From Chrysophaeum taylorii (lineage: Eukaryota > Sar > Pelagophyceae > Pelagomonadales > Pelagomonadaceae): a stretch of 64,000 bases of DNA. The notes under the pieces were generated by a model, which saw nothing but the letters and a program-made list of their open reading frames with translations, did not search any database and was not told the DNA's origin. A program made the translations under genes and the position numbers. Where the stretch lies: positions 271,501 to 335,500 of the forward strand of contig JAQMWT010000366.1 in the NCBI GenBank assembly GCA_029834535.1, given 5' to 3'. Below, piece by piece: positions 44,428-54,000 of the stretch. Numbering within the stretch: the first letter of the stretch is position 1; each line of letters starts with the position of its first letter.

Positions 44428-45799
44428 ATGGCGCCGCCGACGAGGACGCGCGTGTCGCTTCTGCTGATGCGGCACGGGCAGTCGCGATGGAACGCGCGGA
44501 ACCGGTTCACGGGGTGGACCGACGTCCGTCTGACGCCGCAGGGGGAGCGCGAGGCCTGGGCCGCCGGAAGAATTATAGGATCGCAAAAGATCGAATTGAG
44601 GCACGTCTACACGTCGGAACTGAGTCGAGCGAAGAAGACGACAGAATTGGTGTTGCAGTCGCTCGAGCAGACGCCGCCGGTCGAGACGTCGTGGCGACTG
44701 AACGAGCGACACTACGGCGCTCTGACCGGACTCCACAAGACGGAAACTATGGAGGAGATGGGGGCCGAGAGAGTCCTGGCGATGCGACGGGGTTCGTTGA
44801 GCCCGCCCCTCATGGACGAGACACACCCGATGTGGCCGCACATCGTGGGGAGGAAGGAGGCGTTTTTCGCGTCGGGCGAGCTGCCGCGGGCCGAGTCTAT
44901 TCCTCAGGCGAGGGAGAGGGTCGAGCTCTTTTGGCGCCGCGTCATTATGGAGAAATTGCGAGAGCTCGTGGAGGGGGGGCGAGGCGGCGGGTTGCTCGTG
45001 GTGAGCCACCTCCACACGATCCGGCTTTTGATTTCTGAACTCGACGGCCTCGCGCGCGAGGCCGAGTTGGCTCTCGACGTGCCTACGGCCGTGCCCCTTC
45101 TCTACGAGGTCGACAGGCTCGACTTCCACGCGCCGCCGCGAAAAAACGACGGGAGCAACGTGACGCTGGTCAAGGGTCGGTGGTTGGGGGAGACCAAGCT
45201 AACGTCGATGCGGATTTCCGCGATACGGAGCTTGCTGCTGAGACGGAGGGGTCTACTCTACGAACTCTTGCCTCACTTGCCCGATCCCGTCCAGAAGATA
45301 TTCATGCAGGGCGAGTCCTTTCGCCGCGAAGCGCGGGATCACGCCCGAAAAACTCTCCAGACCTCGGTCCAGGTAATAATGTCGCGCGACCAACAAGTCG
45401 CCGCGCTCCGATCGCTCTTCGCGGCCCGACCTTGGGTCGGCGTCGTCGACCAAACGTTTTGCGATGCCTGCGCGCGCGCGCTCCACGCGGTCTCGGACGA
45501 AGGTCCTCCGCGCCGCAAGTACGACGGCCTGCGCTCTGGGTGGCACCTCAATAATTATTTGGCAGATCCCGTAAGCGTCGAATCGTTTCCGTCGTTCGCT
45601 CGACTCGTCGCCGTCGCTGCCTACCTCGCCTGGATCCAAAACAATGGTGCCGAATTCCTCCCCCCCCTCGAGTACGAGTTCGCCAAGGACATCGCCAAAA
45701 AGGGCCTCCTCTCGGACGACGAGATCCTTTCCGACCTCGCACCCCCCGACTGCGCGGCGGAATACCCCCGCGCCGCCGCCTTCTCCGAACCCCTCCATT

Positions 45800-45836
<37 letters not shown>

Positions 45837-45888
45837 AGGAGTCGGGAATCCCTCTACGCCGGCGCTGCGCTCCCTCACCAGTGATTGA
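44428..45888 (+). CDS. Cofactor-dependent phosphoglycerate mutase with long C-terminal extension (486 aa)
   Basis: Residues 1-230 match 2,3-bisphosphoglycerate-dependent phosphoglycerate mutase, which interconverts 3- and 2-phosphoglycerate in glycolysis. Visible are the phospho-acceptor His in LLLMRHGQS (H16), the RFTGWTDVRLTPQGE segment, NERHYGALTG (E93) and the second catalytic His in VVSHLHTIR (H194), where the usual AHGNSLR has changed to SHLHTIR. The ATG at 44428 has a good context (AAAAATGGCG), and the frame upstream is repeat-derived. The extra 250 residues have no domain I recognise. They contain two Cys in FCDACARALH and end in an eleven-His run from a CAT repeat. No organellar presequence is obvious. 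Confidence 0.88.
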
Positions 45889-47269
45889 TGATCATTATTC
45901 CAAAAAGCGTGTCTCGTCTCTAAAAATAAAAATAAGAACCTCGTGAATTATCATTCATAGCCCTGGATCGGATCGGATCGGATCGTCTCTATCGGTCGAC
46001 GATCAGGGTAAGTCTTTCATATGGTGCTTGAATAGGGTTGTAGTAGTATGTCTTAGTTGAATTCTACGACGTCATCACGATGCAAGTCGTGGCCTGCGCT
46101 GGCGCGTGCGACGGCCTTCTTGTTTGTATTCCAACCGCGAGCGCGCCGCAGGGCGGAGGGCGCTTTGCTAAAATAATGAGAAACGACTGGCGGGAGAATT
46201 ATATGTAGTAGACACCGCAAAAAAAGTTCGCTTTTTAACGACGAGTAGTGGTGTCGGCTGCTCGCACGAAATCGCTTCGAGCACTTCCTTTTCCGCCGAT
46301 TTGTGGTGGTGCCGAATCCTCATCGATAATTAGCAAGCGCGCGCGTCGCGTGCTTTCCTATCCTGAGGGCATCAATTCACCCATTCGTGCGCGTTGATCA
46401 GCTTTGCGGGCCCGCGATGGTGCGTCCCATATCGCACGCTCCTCCCGCTGGGAGGAGGCAGCGCCGTGTTTTGCGTCTGCTCAAAGGTTCTCAAGCCTCT
46501 TGTTAATGCTCGCTCGTCGCGGCCTTGCTGTTCTGGCTTCATTTTTACCTCGTATTGCGGCGCTCTCTCTCTCTCCGTCAGTCAGTCAGTCAGTCAGAGA
46601 GGCTCTTTCGTTTCGCTGCATGACTTTGCGGCTTTTCCTTGACTTTGCTCGAACACGGCGCGTCCCCCTCCTCAGCACGCAGTGGCGATCCGGCTCCCTT
46701 CGGCGCTTCGCCAATCTCGTGCTCTCCCCGGGCAGGCAGGCAGGCCGGCCGTGAGATCAGCGGCCTGTCCCCTCGAGACGACCCGCAGTCTCGCACTCCG
46801 TCGTTGTGTTGTGTGTTCGCCTGCCTACCTCTCTACGCTAGCTATGAACGGTTGTTCCTACGCCTCGTTCGCCGCGGACGCGCGCCCAAAGCTCCTGTCG
46901 AGCGAGAGTGATTCAATCTTGAGGTAGGGCGCACCGGAAGGAAGGAAGGAAGAGGAAGGAAGGAAGCCGAGAGGAAAGGATCGATGTAGAGGAGAGACGA
47001 AAGAAAGGTTCAAGGTCACTTCGAGGGAAGGTAGTCGTTCTTTGAAGTACCACGTGTGAAGATGCGTCGTCGGCATTTGATGGAGGAGAGATGTTTGAGT
47101 TTAGGAAGAGGAAGTTTATATGGGCCGATAGCTAGAGGTAGAATAGTTTTTGGTGGGCGGGGGCAGCACAATTTCGCCGCATCTTTTGGAACAATTAGAG
47201 GGAATCACATCTAGAGCCTTGAATTATTAAACATTTCGAGATTTTAGTGAGAAATTGTATACAAGAAGA
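45889..47269. other. Intergenic region, no gene supported
   Basis: The region contains a GGATC repeat at about 45965-45985, a CAGT repeat at about 46577-46597, a CCTGCC-like tract at about 46735-46750 and GGAAG repeats at about 46937-46965. Open frames between 46394 and 46927 start without good context and have low-complexity products, so none was accepted. Confidence 0.55.
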
Positions 47270-48133
47270 ATGAAGCGTACGCTCGAAGGCAAGGACGCGC
47301 TGAGCGCGTTGACGCTGCTGAGCTTCGCGGCGGCCCCCGTGGAGGACAAGAAGCGACGGCAGAAGTGCCGGCTCGACGGGTGCCAGGAGCCCGCGTGCGG
47401 CAGCCGCGCGGGGTTCTGTGCTTCGCACGCCTACGGCCCGAGGCGTTGCGAATTTCCAGGGTGCACGAAATGCGCGCAGGGCGGGGCGCGAAAGTTTTGC
47501 ATCTCTCACGGTGGCGGCCGGCGGTGCCAGCACCCAGGCTGCACCAAGGGGGCTCGCGACCGTTTTTTTTGCGCGGCCCACGGCGGCGGCCGCAGGTGCC
47601 AGGAGCCCGGGTGCACGAAGGGTGCAGTCGGCGGGACCGACAAATGCACGGCGCACGGGGGTGGTCGCCGGTGCCAATCGTCGGGATGCCCGAGGTCGGC
47701 GCAGTCGGGGACCCACTTTTGCGTCTGTCACGGAGGTGGACGCACTTGTCGAGTGGACAAATGCTCGAGAGTCGCTCGAGGTAGGTCTCAATTCTGCGCG
47801 TCCCATCGCTCCGCCCAAGCCTGCCCGCATTGCGACAAGTACTCGATGAACTACAACGGACTCTGCGACGACCATCAGCCAAAACTCGAAAAAAGTCAGA
47901 GCGGCATCATCGACTTGCGTCGTTTGGCGCCCCAAGTCCCGAAATTCCTCTGGAATCCGTACCCCCTCTACCCGATGCCCGTCGTCGACCCCAACCTCCT
48001 CACCTCGGTCCCCGCGCCCGCGGCCGTGCAAATCCCGCCCCCCCAAGTAACGGGGGCATCAACGACCACCTTGTCTGGGTCGCCGCCTCCCTCGCAGCAC
48101 CCCAACAATTACCACCGCGTCTTTTCCAGATGA
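47270..48133 (+). CDS. WRKY19-like Cys/His zinc-repeat protein (287 aa)
   Basis: Residues 32-178 hold six tandem units of the form C-x4-C-x(9-11)-C-x2-H, most with the text GC-x-K-x-A and ending HGGGRRC. Such repeats are found in oomycete and other stramenopile proteins often labelled WRKY transcription factor 19-like, although no WRKY domain is present. They are presumed zinc-binding, and the biological role is not established. A Cys/His remnant (CPHCDKY) follows, then a Pro-rich tail. The first in-frame ATG is at 47270; the frame extends upstream without another ATG. The N-terminus is basic (KKRRQK). Confidence 0.85.
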   Translation: MKRTLEGKDALSALTLLSFAAAPVEDKKRRQKCRLDGCQEPACGSRAGFCASHAYGPRRCEFPGCTKCAQGGARKFCISHGGGRRCQHPGCTKGARDRFFCAAHGGGRRCQEPGCTKGAVGGTDKCTAHGGGRRCQSSGCPRSAQSGTHFCVCHGGGRTCRVDKCSRVARGRSQFCASHRSAQACPHCDKYSMNYNGLCDDHQPKLEKSQSGIIDLRRLAPQVPKFLWNPYPLYPMPVVDPNLLTSVPAPAAVQIPPPQVTGASTTTLSGSPPPSQHPNNYHRVFSR

Positions 48134-48512
48134 ATGAATCAATCAACGCCCGACGACCAAAAAAGAGCAACAACAACACCACCACCACCACCCGAAAAAA
48201 CAACAACAAGAGCAACGACGAGGACGACGAGGATTCGTCCCCATGAAGTGAAGTGAAGTGAAGTGAAGTGAAGTGAATTGAATTGTTACCCCCCCGACTC
48301 GACCGAGAGCTCGCGCCCCTGCCCGCTTACCAGCCTGCTTGCCTGCCGGAAAAAAAAAAAAAAAAGAGGAGTGCGCGCGCGGCTCCTTCCCGCTTGTGTT
48401 TGAACAGAAAGCCCCCTGCCGCGAAAATAAAACGTGTACGATGATGGATGATGATGAGCTAAAAAACGACGAGTCCCCAGCGGTGCTTCTCTTCTTCTTC
48501 TTCTTCATGATG
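48134..48512. other. Intergenic spacer with (GAAGT)n repeat
   Basis: Six to eight GAAGT units lie at about 48243-48285, and an A-run at about 48351-48365. Nothing else is recognised. The flanking genes converge on this spacer. Confidence 0.6.
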
Positions 48513-49436
48513 CTAGGCGTAGTAGGCGCGGCGGAGGCGCGTCTCGCCACTGGGCCGGCGCTGGGGCTTGTCGCGGGGCGGGGGCTTAACCTGGCCGGCG
48601 GTCGCTAGGTAAATAAGAACGTCGTCTTCGGTCCAGTAGTCAAGGTTTTCGGGAAGCGGGACCTCGGTCGCGCCGAGGTCCGTCTGGAGCGCCCTAACCT
48701 TGGCCTCGGAGAGAGGCTCGTGGAACTTGGCCGTGTGGTTGATTTTCGGCGACCTCGGCGTCGTTCGATCGACCGAGAAAGGGCGCGCGTCGGCGTCGTC
48801 TTCGACTGATTCCGGAAGCGCGTCCACGGGCAAAAAGTCGGCACGCGCGACGATCTTGGATTTGAGGAGGGTTCCCATCGCGAGCCAGGCGTTGTGGAGC
48901 CAGATCGGAGCCCCGATAATCTGAATTTTCGTCAAGCGCGCGGGCAGCTTCCCGACCAATCCGTCAACAATTTCGCGAAGCCGAATGGGTCTCAAGTGCA
49001 GCTTGGGTTGCGCGTTGCGCGCGTCCACCAGCAACGTCACCCCGTGGAACTGGGTATCTCGTGCCTCGAGGACGCGGTCGACAGCTGCCCACGCGGCCTC
49101 GATTATGCTCGCGCACCGCTCGTCGTCGTAGTCGGCCAAATCGACGAGCCCCAAGTCAAGCACCAGCCGCCCGTCGACAGCCTTGAGAAAGGCTTGCCCC
49201 TTGAGCGGGGTCCCAAGCTTGCGCCGAAAATTTAGGTACGACACGTACTGGTCCACGGCAGCCTCAACGTCGAACTTCCGGAAGCGCAGAAACCGCAGGA
49301 GACGCTCCTCGCTCATTGGCTCCAGGAGCCGCCCTCCGACCGTCGGCACGACCACATTCGCGATCGCCTCCCGGAACTTCCGCACGTAGTGCCCTTCCTC
49401 CTCGAACGGAACAATTTTGGTGTCAAAGGCAGACAT
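48513..49436 (-). CDS. CRAL-TRIO (Sec14-like) lipid-transfer protein (307 aa)
   Basis: The N-terminal helical segment with EERLLRFLRFRKFDVEAAVD is the classic CRAL-TRIO-N motif. The following domain (about 85-235) includes GVTLLVDARNAQPKLHLRPI and PARLTKIQIIGAPIWLHNAW, corresponding to the lipid-pocket strands and the PxR...IN-type helix of Sec14 proteins. These bind phosphatidylinositol or other hydrophobic ligands and transfer or present them at membranes. A C-terminal extension of about 70 residues is basic. The ATG at 49436 is the first in frame; the 18 codons upstream lack one. Confidence 0.88.
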   Translation of the reverse strand: MSAFDTKIVPFEEEGHYVRKFREAIANVVVPTVGGRLLEPMSEERLLRFLRFRKFDVEAAVDQYVSYLNFRRKLGTPLKGQAFLKAVDGRLVLDLGLVDLADYDDERCASIIEAAWAAVDRVLEARDTQFHGVTLLVDARNAQPKLHLRPIRLREIVDGLVGKLPARLTKIQIIGAPIWLHNAWLAMGTLLKSKIVARADFLPVDALPESVEDDADARPFSVDRTTPRSPKINHTAKFHEPLSEAKVRALQTDLGATEVPLPENLDYWTEDDVLIYLATAGQVKPPPRDKPQRRPSGETRLRRAYYA

Positions 49437-50049
49437 AGCCTGCCTGCCTGCCTGTCGTAATTTCAGAGGACGTTTTTTTTTCGAAAGCAATCAACGGAAC
49501 TCTAATAGCTGCAACGGACGGCAGTTTCATCGACCAAACGGCTTATCAATCATTTCAATAACTTTTAATAATAATAATAATAACTAACTCCTTGTTTCGA
49601 TGTCATCATCCTTTGGTTGAATGAAACACTAACCCTCTCGAAGTGAAGTTTGTTCCTCTTGAAAGTTTTTTCGTGCTGTGCTGACGGTCCCCCTCGCCGC
49701 AAACACTCCAAGTGCAAGGCCTGTAAGTCTACTTGGAACCGAAGCTCAAACTCCTCCTCAAAAAGTTCTGCGCTCAATTCGACCCGGTCCCTCGCAAACA
49801 CTCGTCCTTCTAAGGGTGCTCCGCTTTTGCGTTTTCTGTTCGACACGCGCATGAGTCGGTAGCTGCTCGGCTCTGGTGGCTCGAGCTCAAAGTATGGTAT
49901 GCCGTTGATTGTTAGGGAGTTGAGAAACTCGAAGATTATTGCAGCAGCAAAATGAGCGAGGCATCATCGTCTTCCGATCGATCCTCTGGTTGCTGCTTGA
50001 GGGAAAAACAGCCTAAACCCCTGGTAGTAGTAATCTTTCGGCCTGCCAG
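49437..50049. other. Intergenic region with a possible Helitron scrap
   Basis: It contains an AAT repeat at about 49566-49583 and a coding-like but unrecognised minus-strand piece (49565-49852). The only identifiable segment is the one at 49880-49985, listed separately. Confidence 0.4.
49880..49985 (-). pseudogene. Short Helitron helicase fragment
   Basis: The minus strand reads FEFLNSLTINGIPYFELE, the block that precedes the LRNLDP motif in Helitron helicases. The same stretch is alignable at DNA level with 866-933 (ATGCCGTTG-TTGT-AGGGAGTT and GAGCGAGGC-TC-TCGTCTTCCGA), where the longer helicase relic lies. The fragment is too short to say more. Confidence 0.45.
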
Positions 50050-50748
50050 ATGACACGATTCCTGATGATTCTTGGGTGCGTCGCCCTCGCGCCGCCGCCG
50101 CAGGAGTTTCACCCCCCGAGTTTTGCGTATGGGGTGGTCGCTGCGACCGCGGCGAGCGGGGTGGTGTTGTCTGTTGGTCGGAAGATTATGATCGACCGAC
50201 GCGCGCGAGAGGAGGTGGAGCTCGCGCAGGCGGCGTTGAGCGCGGCCGAGGAGGCCGAAAGGCTGTCGGAGGAGTCGAAGGAGGCGGAGGAGGCCCTCGC
50301 CGTGTCGCCGACGACGATCACGATGCCGAGTGGTTTGGTTTTTTTGAACTTGTTGCGGCAAGTCCGCGAGTGGCCTAAGCGTAAGGAAGCCGAACGATTG
50401 GCCAACGAGAAGGCAGCCGCTGCTGAGGCTGCGATCGAGGTTGCGCAGAAGACGGCGCAGCTCGCGCACACCGAGGTCGTCGCTGTCCTGGACGAGGCTG
50501 TCCAGAGGTACGAGGAGGCGAGGGTGGCGGGGGACGAGGAGGGGATCAGAGAGGCGAAGGACGATCTGGAAGTTGCCGAGTCGGAGGCCCTCGATGTCGC
50601 GCGCCAGGTCGTCGAGGACAAGCAGGATATTTTCGACCCCTTCGACGTCCTCACCCCGGTGGTCGAGGAGGAGGGGGTGCCTCCGCCAACGCCACGAACG
50701 GGGGAGGAGGACGACGAGGTGCCTCAGCAGCCGCCGGTGGTTTCCTAA
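50050..50748 (+). CDS. Hypothetical membrane-anchored coiled-coil protein (232 aa)
   Basis: I do not recognise the family. A hydrophobic start (MTRFLMILGCVALA) looks like a signal or anchor. A second hydrophobic segment (about 26-43, YGVVAATAASGVVLSVG) is followed by a long Ala/Glu-rich coiled coil (about 48-200) interrupted by a short hydrophobic patch near 92-105. The tail is acidic and Pro-rich. An organelle or ER membrane location is plausible. It ends 49 bases before the end of the convergent GT14 gene. Confidence 0.75.
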   Translation: MTRFLMILGCVALAPPPQEFHPPSFAYGVVAATAASGVVLSVGRKIMIDRRAREEVELAQAALSAAEEAERLSEESKEAEEALAVSPTTITMPSGLVFLNLLRQVREWPKRKEAERLANEKAAAAEAAIEVAQKTAQLAHTEVVAVLDEAVQRYEEARVAGDEEGIREAKDDLEVAESEALDVARQVVEDKQDIFDPFDVLTPVVEEEGVPPPTPRTGEEDDEVPQQPPVVS

Positions 50749-50797
50749 ATTACCTAATAATACGGCTGTTATAATAATAATAATAATAATAATACGA

Positions 50798-52732
50798 CTA
50801 CAAGTCCGGCGGCGGGTCTTTTTGTGTGGCGGGTCCGTTGTTGTTGTCATCGTCATCATCATCATCATCATCCCCGGCGACGACGAGCTCGAGGTGGAAA
50901 AGTTGCTCGATCTTGGTATCGTCGCACTCTTGGACTTTGATGGTGGGATAGGTCGCCTCGAGGCAGAGTTCCTTTGGTTTGTGGAAGGCGTAGGGGACCG
51001 AGATGAAGACGTGACCGGGTTTGGGTTTTCCCGGCGGGGTTTCGGGGGCGCCAAAGCCAAAGAGCTGGTTCCAGCGGCCCGAACAGGCGTAGGCGATGAT
51101 CGAAGTGCCAGGGACGATCTGCTCCCTTTCTAGATCCAAACAAGCGTCGTGGGGTTCGAATTTGGCGTTGTATATCGGGCAAAAGGGCGCGGGAGCGAAT
51201 TCACCGGTAGTCACGTTGGCCGGACCCCCCGATCCAAGCGCAATAGTACCGTCGGTCGAGCAGGGTCCCAACCCGAATCTCTGGGAGTCGCGCGTCGCAT
51301 CGCAGGGCTCGAAGAACACGTCCCTCACATACCTTTGTTGTTTGGGGGCGCCGACGGCGACGCACAGCTCGGTTCGCGGAGCGCCTCCGGGATACCGCGG
51401 TCGCCAGGCGAGGCGGACGTTGGAGAAATGCTGGGTCCGCGAGACCGGGGGGCGGCTTCTGAGCGTGTCTACGGCATCGAGGATAGCTGCGTCCTTTCGC
51501 GAGTCAAATTTTCGCGCGAAAAGCGCTCCGCCCAACTCGAGCACGGGGAGGTAATCGAGGGTCAGGGTTGTAGGGGACCTTCCGCAGTGGCGCGGATTGG
51601 GTTGGAGGCATTTTTGGCCCGCCGCCTGCGGTTTTTCGTTTTCCCAACGATCGAACTGCACGTGAAGGAAATTGTCGTTTTCGTGCTTGGCACAAAAAGG
51701 CGAATTCTTTAAAACTGTGACAAAAAAATTTTCGTCGGCGACCATCGTAAAGACGCCGTACCTCTCGTAGTCGGCAGCAAAGGACGACGCGACTACGGGG
51801 GCGTCGGACAACACGGCGGGATCGTGGCCGCCGGCTTGCTGCATCGTCTTGGCGCGTCGGTCGGCCGCGCGAAGAGAATCCCCGACGACGTACCGCGCGA
51901 ATTTTGGCGTAACGATCATCCACTGCGAGCCCATGTACATGTGGATACCGTGGGGGGGGGCAAGCCGGTAGATCCGGCGCATTTTGTTGTCGCATTCGAC
52001 GAACTGATGCCACGCGCGCGGCGACGGCTCGTTCGGCATCGGCCTAATCTCCACGAACTCGGTATCCCGCGGGTACTTGGCCAACGTAGCTCTGATCTGC
52101 GCGTTCGACACCAGAGGGTACGTGTATCCCGATACCGTCACGATCCAGTCGAACTCGAAGGCCTCCAGCGCGCTGTCCATCGCGTTGAGCGTCGCTCTCA
52201 CTACGTTGAATCCGCCCCAAGTGACGTTCGCCCGACCGCTTTCCATCACCAAGACGCGAGATCGGGACCATCTCTTCAGCTCCGCGTATGTCTCGTGGGC
52301 CTTGAGATCCACGTGTACCACGAAGCTGTGCCTCTCGTCCTCCTCCTGAAGCGTGCTGATGAGCCTTTTCGCTTGCTCGGGTTCCTCGTGCACGAGCAGA
52401 ACGTAACACAACCGAATCTCAGCCGCCGGGATCCCTTCGGATTTGGGGTTCTCGCTCCCCATTGGACACTCGCTCTTGAAGGTGTGGGATTCGAACGGAA
52501 GCCAGTCTTCCTTTAGAACTCGCGAATACACTTCGCTGTACCGCGCCTTGACGAGCTCGCGGCACTCGAAGCTCTCCGTGTCAGCGAGGAGCGACCTCAG
52601 CTTTTTGTGCGCGAGCCTCTCCAGCGGACTCACCAATATCTCCCCGAGCTTTTTATACTCATCGTCGCTGTACTCGCGCGCCCAAACGACGACGACGTCG
52701 ACGATTAACCACCACCACCACCGCCGCCACAT
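50798..52732 (-). CDS. GT14-family glycosyltransferase with ricin-type lectin tail (644 aa)
   Basis: A Trp-rich hydrophobic N-terminus (MWRRWWWWLIVDVVVVW) probably acts as a signal peptide or type II anchor. Residues about 106-400 resemble core-2/I-branching and xylosyltransferase enzymes: IRLCYVLLVHEEPEQAKRLI, FVVHVDLKAH, VTWGGFNVVRATLNAM, WIVTVSGYTYPL, and a late segment with FFVTVLKNSPFC. These act in the Golgi on glycans or proteoglycans. Residues about 455-625 show three QxF/QxW-like lectin repeats (SQRFGLG, WNQLFGF, EQLFHLE) with LC-x-x and ACLDLE elements, i.e. a ricin-B-like carbohydrate-binding module. The tail is poly-Asp/Asn. The frame extends seven codons upstream without an ATG, so the start is placed at 52732. 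Confidence 0.85.
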   Translation of the reverse strand: MWRRWWWWLIVDVVVVWAREYSDDEYKKLGEILVSPLERLAHKKLRSLLADTESFECRELVKARYSEVYSRVLKEDWLPFESHTFKSECPMGSENPKSEGIPAAEIRLCYVLLVHEEPEQAKRLISTLQEEDERHSFVVHVDLKAHETYAELKRWSRSRVLVMESGRANVTWGGFNVVRATLNAMDSALEAFEFDWIVTVSGYTYPLVSNAQIRATLAKYPRDTEFVEIRPMPNEPSPRAWHQFVECDNKMRRIYRLAPPHGIHMYMGSQWMIVTPKFARYVVGDSLRAADRRAKTMQQAGGHDPAVLSDAPVVASSFAADYERYGVFTMVADENFFVTVLKNSPFCAKHENDNFLHVQFDRWENEKPQAAGQKCLQPNPRHCGRSPTTLTLDYLPVLELGGALFARKFDSRKDAAILDAVDTLRSRPPVSRTQHFSNVRLAWRPRYPGGAPRTELCVAVGAPKQQRYVRDVFFEPCDATRDSQRFGLGPCSTDGTIALGSGGPANVTTGEFAPAPFCPIYNAKFEPHDACLDLEREQIVPGTSIIAYACSGRWNQLFGFGAPETPPGKPKPGHVFISVPYAFHKPKELCLEATYPTIKVQECDDTKIEQLFHLELVVAGDDDDDDDDDNNNGPATQKDPPPDL

Positions 52733-52810
52733 ACAGTCTCTAAAACTAAACACTTACCCTAGTTTGAAAAAAAAAAAAACCGTGCAACGCCAGCACGAAA
52801 GTTCATACTA

Positions 52811-53383
52811 ATGTCACCATCATCATCATCATCCCGTCCCGTGCGCGTCGGCCACTGGACGCGCGAGGAGGAGACCTACGCCACCAAGGTTGCCGAGTTG
52901 TTTGCCAAGGGCCGAATCCCCAATTGTCCCGAGGGACTCACGCTCCGGAGCCTCCTCGTCAATCTCCTCAACTGCAGTCCAATGCGAGTGTCTAAAAAAC
53001 TTAGTACTGGCGTGGGAAAAAGAGCCTACAGGCAGACCCACGGCAATCTCGAGCGCGAGATAAACGAGCTGCGGCCGCTCGAGGAAGCCTTCCACCGGAG
53101 TATCGGCGACGCGCAAAAACTCAAACTTAGCCTCTTGGGGACTAGCAACCTCGTTACGCCCCTCGCGGCAAAGCAGGTCTTGCTCTCCAAGAAATCCGAC
53201 GATGAAAAAGAACCAAAGTTCTACTCGGGCTACGCACCCCCCAACTACTACTACTACCCCTTCTACGACCGACCCTCCGAACCACCAACTCCGCCTGCTC
53301 CTGCGGGCGACGACGCTTCTCCCCTTCCCTTCCCTTCCCTCTCCTCTCCTCTCCTCTCCGCGAGGGGGACTACTTTTTGTTGA
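52811..53383 (+). CDS. Short Myb-like WTxEEExY protein of stramenopile type (190 aa)
   Basis: The N-terminus VGHWTREEETYATKVAELFA is followed by GLTLRSLLVNLLNCSPMRVS and KKLSTGVGKRAY. This combination, a Myb-like Trp helix followed by an LRxxLAxxLNCxPMRxSKK motif, is one I associate with an expanded family in diatoms and related algae whose function is unknown; that association is from memory. The C-terminal half is low-complexity, with a Tyr run and Pro/Ser runs. A nuclear DNA-binding role is plausible but unproven. The ATG at 52811 is 78 bases from the divergent GT14 gene. Confidence 0.82.
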   Translation: MSPSSSSSRPVRVGHWTREEETYATKVAELFAKGRIPNCPEGLTLRSLLVNLLNCSPMRVSKKLSTGVGKRAYRQTHGNLEREINELRPLEEAFHRSIGDAQKLKLSLLGTSNLVTPLAAKQVLLSKKSDDEKEPKFYSGYAPPNYYYYPFYDRPSEPPTPPAPAGDDASPLPFPSLSSPLLSARGTTFC

Positions 53384-53392
53384 ATGGTCAAT

Positions 53393-53423
<31 letters not shown>

Positions 53424-53715
53424 ACCTGTTTTATCACTTCATCCTATAGCGACCGGTGTGTCGAGCATCATCGCCGAGGTTCTCTGTCCACAACAACTCG
53501 AAGTTAAGCGCGCGTTGAGCACCTTGCAATTCAAACATGCGCGGTGTGGTGCATTGTTCGTACACGAGGGCTCCAGTTTGTCAGAAAGAAGGGAAGCTCG
53601 ATACGCTCAAGCAACGGCGCGAAATTATCCCAGATCCAAGACCAGGGGCGGGTGGTTCCTCAGAGCGATGGTTTATCGAGCACCGCGTTGCCATCACACA
53701 TTATCGGTAAAAAAT
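53384..53715. other. Spacer after the Myb-like gene
   Basis: A GGC repeat (about 53395-53423) lies just beyond the stop. The rest shows open frames without recognisable content. Confidence 0.4.
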
Positions 53716-54000
53716 ATGGCCGCGAGAGTGGCCGGCCTGGGAGAAGTGCGGGCCGTATGCACAGGATGGTGTGGCGGGCTCGCGAGGATGGACTTTGTGA
53801 TCCCGACCTATCACGCTGACCTGTTTTACCGCGTGGAGACCCAACTGGACGTCCACCGAGAGCCAGTCCCGCGAGCGCCAAACAACACCGTCGCCCACGA
53901 GATCCAACTTTCCCGCGTACGGCGGCTTTAAGGGCCAGCATATCGCAAAGCTCGACGCCTTTAGCATTGTCTTGGGACTCCACGGACGGCATTTCGATTT
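53716..54000 (+). pseudogene. Broken copy of the DUF6492-like glycosyltransferase gene at 57973
   Basis: The plus strand encodes GLARMDFVIPTYHADLFYRV, then EPVPRAPNNTVAHE, then in another frame YGGFKGQHIAKLDAF. These correspond to GLSRMDVVIPTYHVDLCRVE, QPVPKAPKNTIIHV and FGWKGQQIAKLEAY of the intact gene. About 20 codons between the first and second pieces are missing, there is one frame change before the third piece, and the similarity stops near 54000, so the catalytic centre and C-terminus are lost. It is a truncated duplicate of a host gene. Confidence 0.75.

Noticed and set aside
46394-46927. Plus-strand ORFs with hydrophobic, Ser-rich products
   Set aside because: They have no domain, a poor start context, and overlap CAGT and CCTG repeats.
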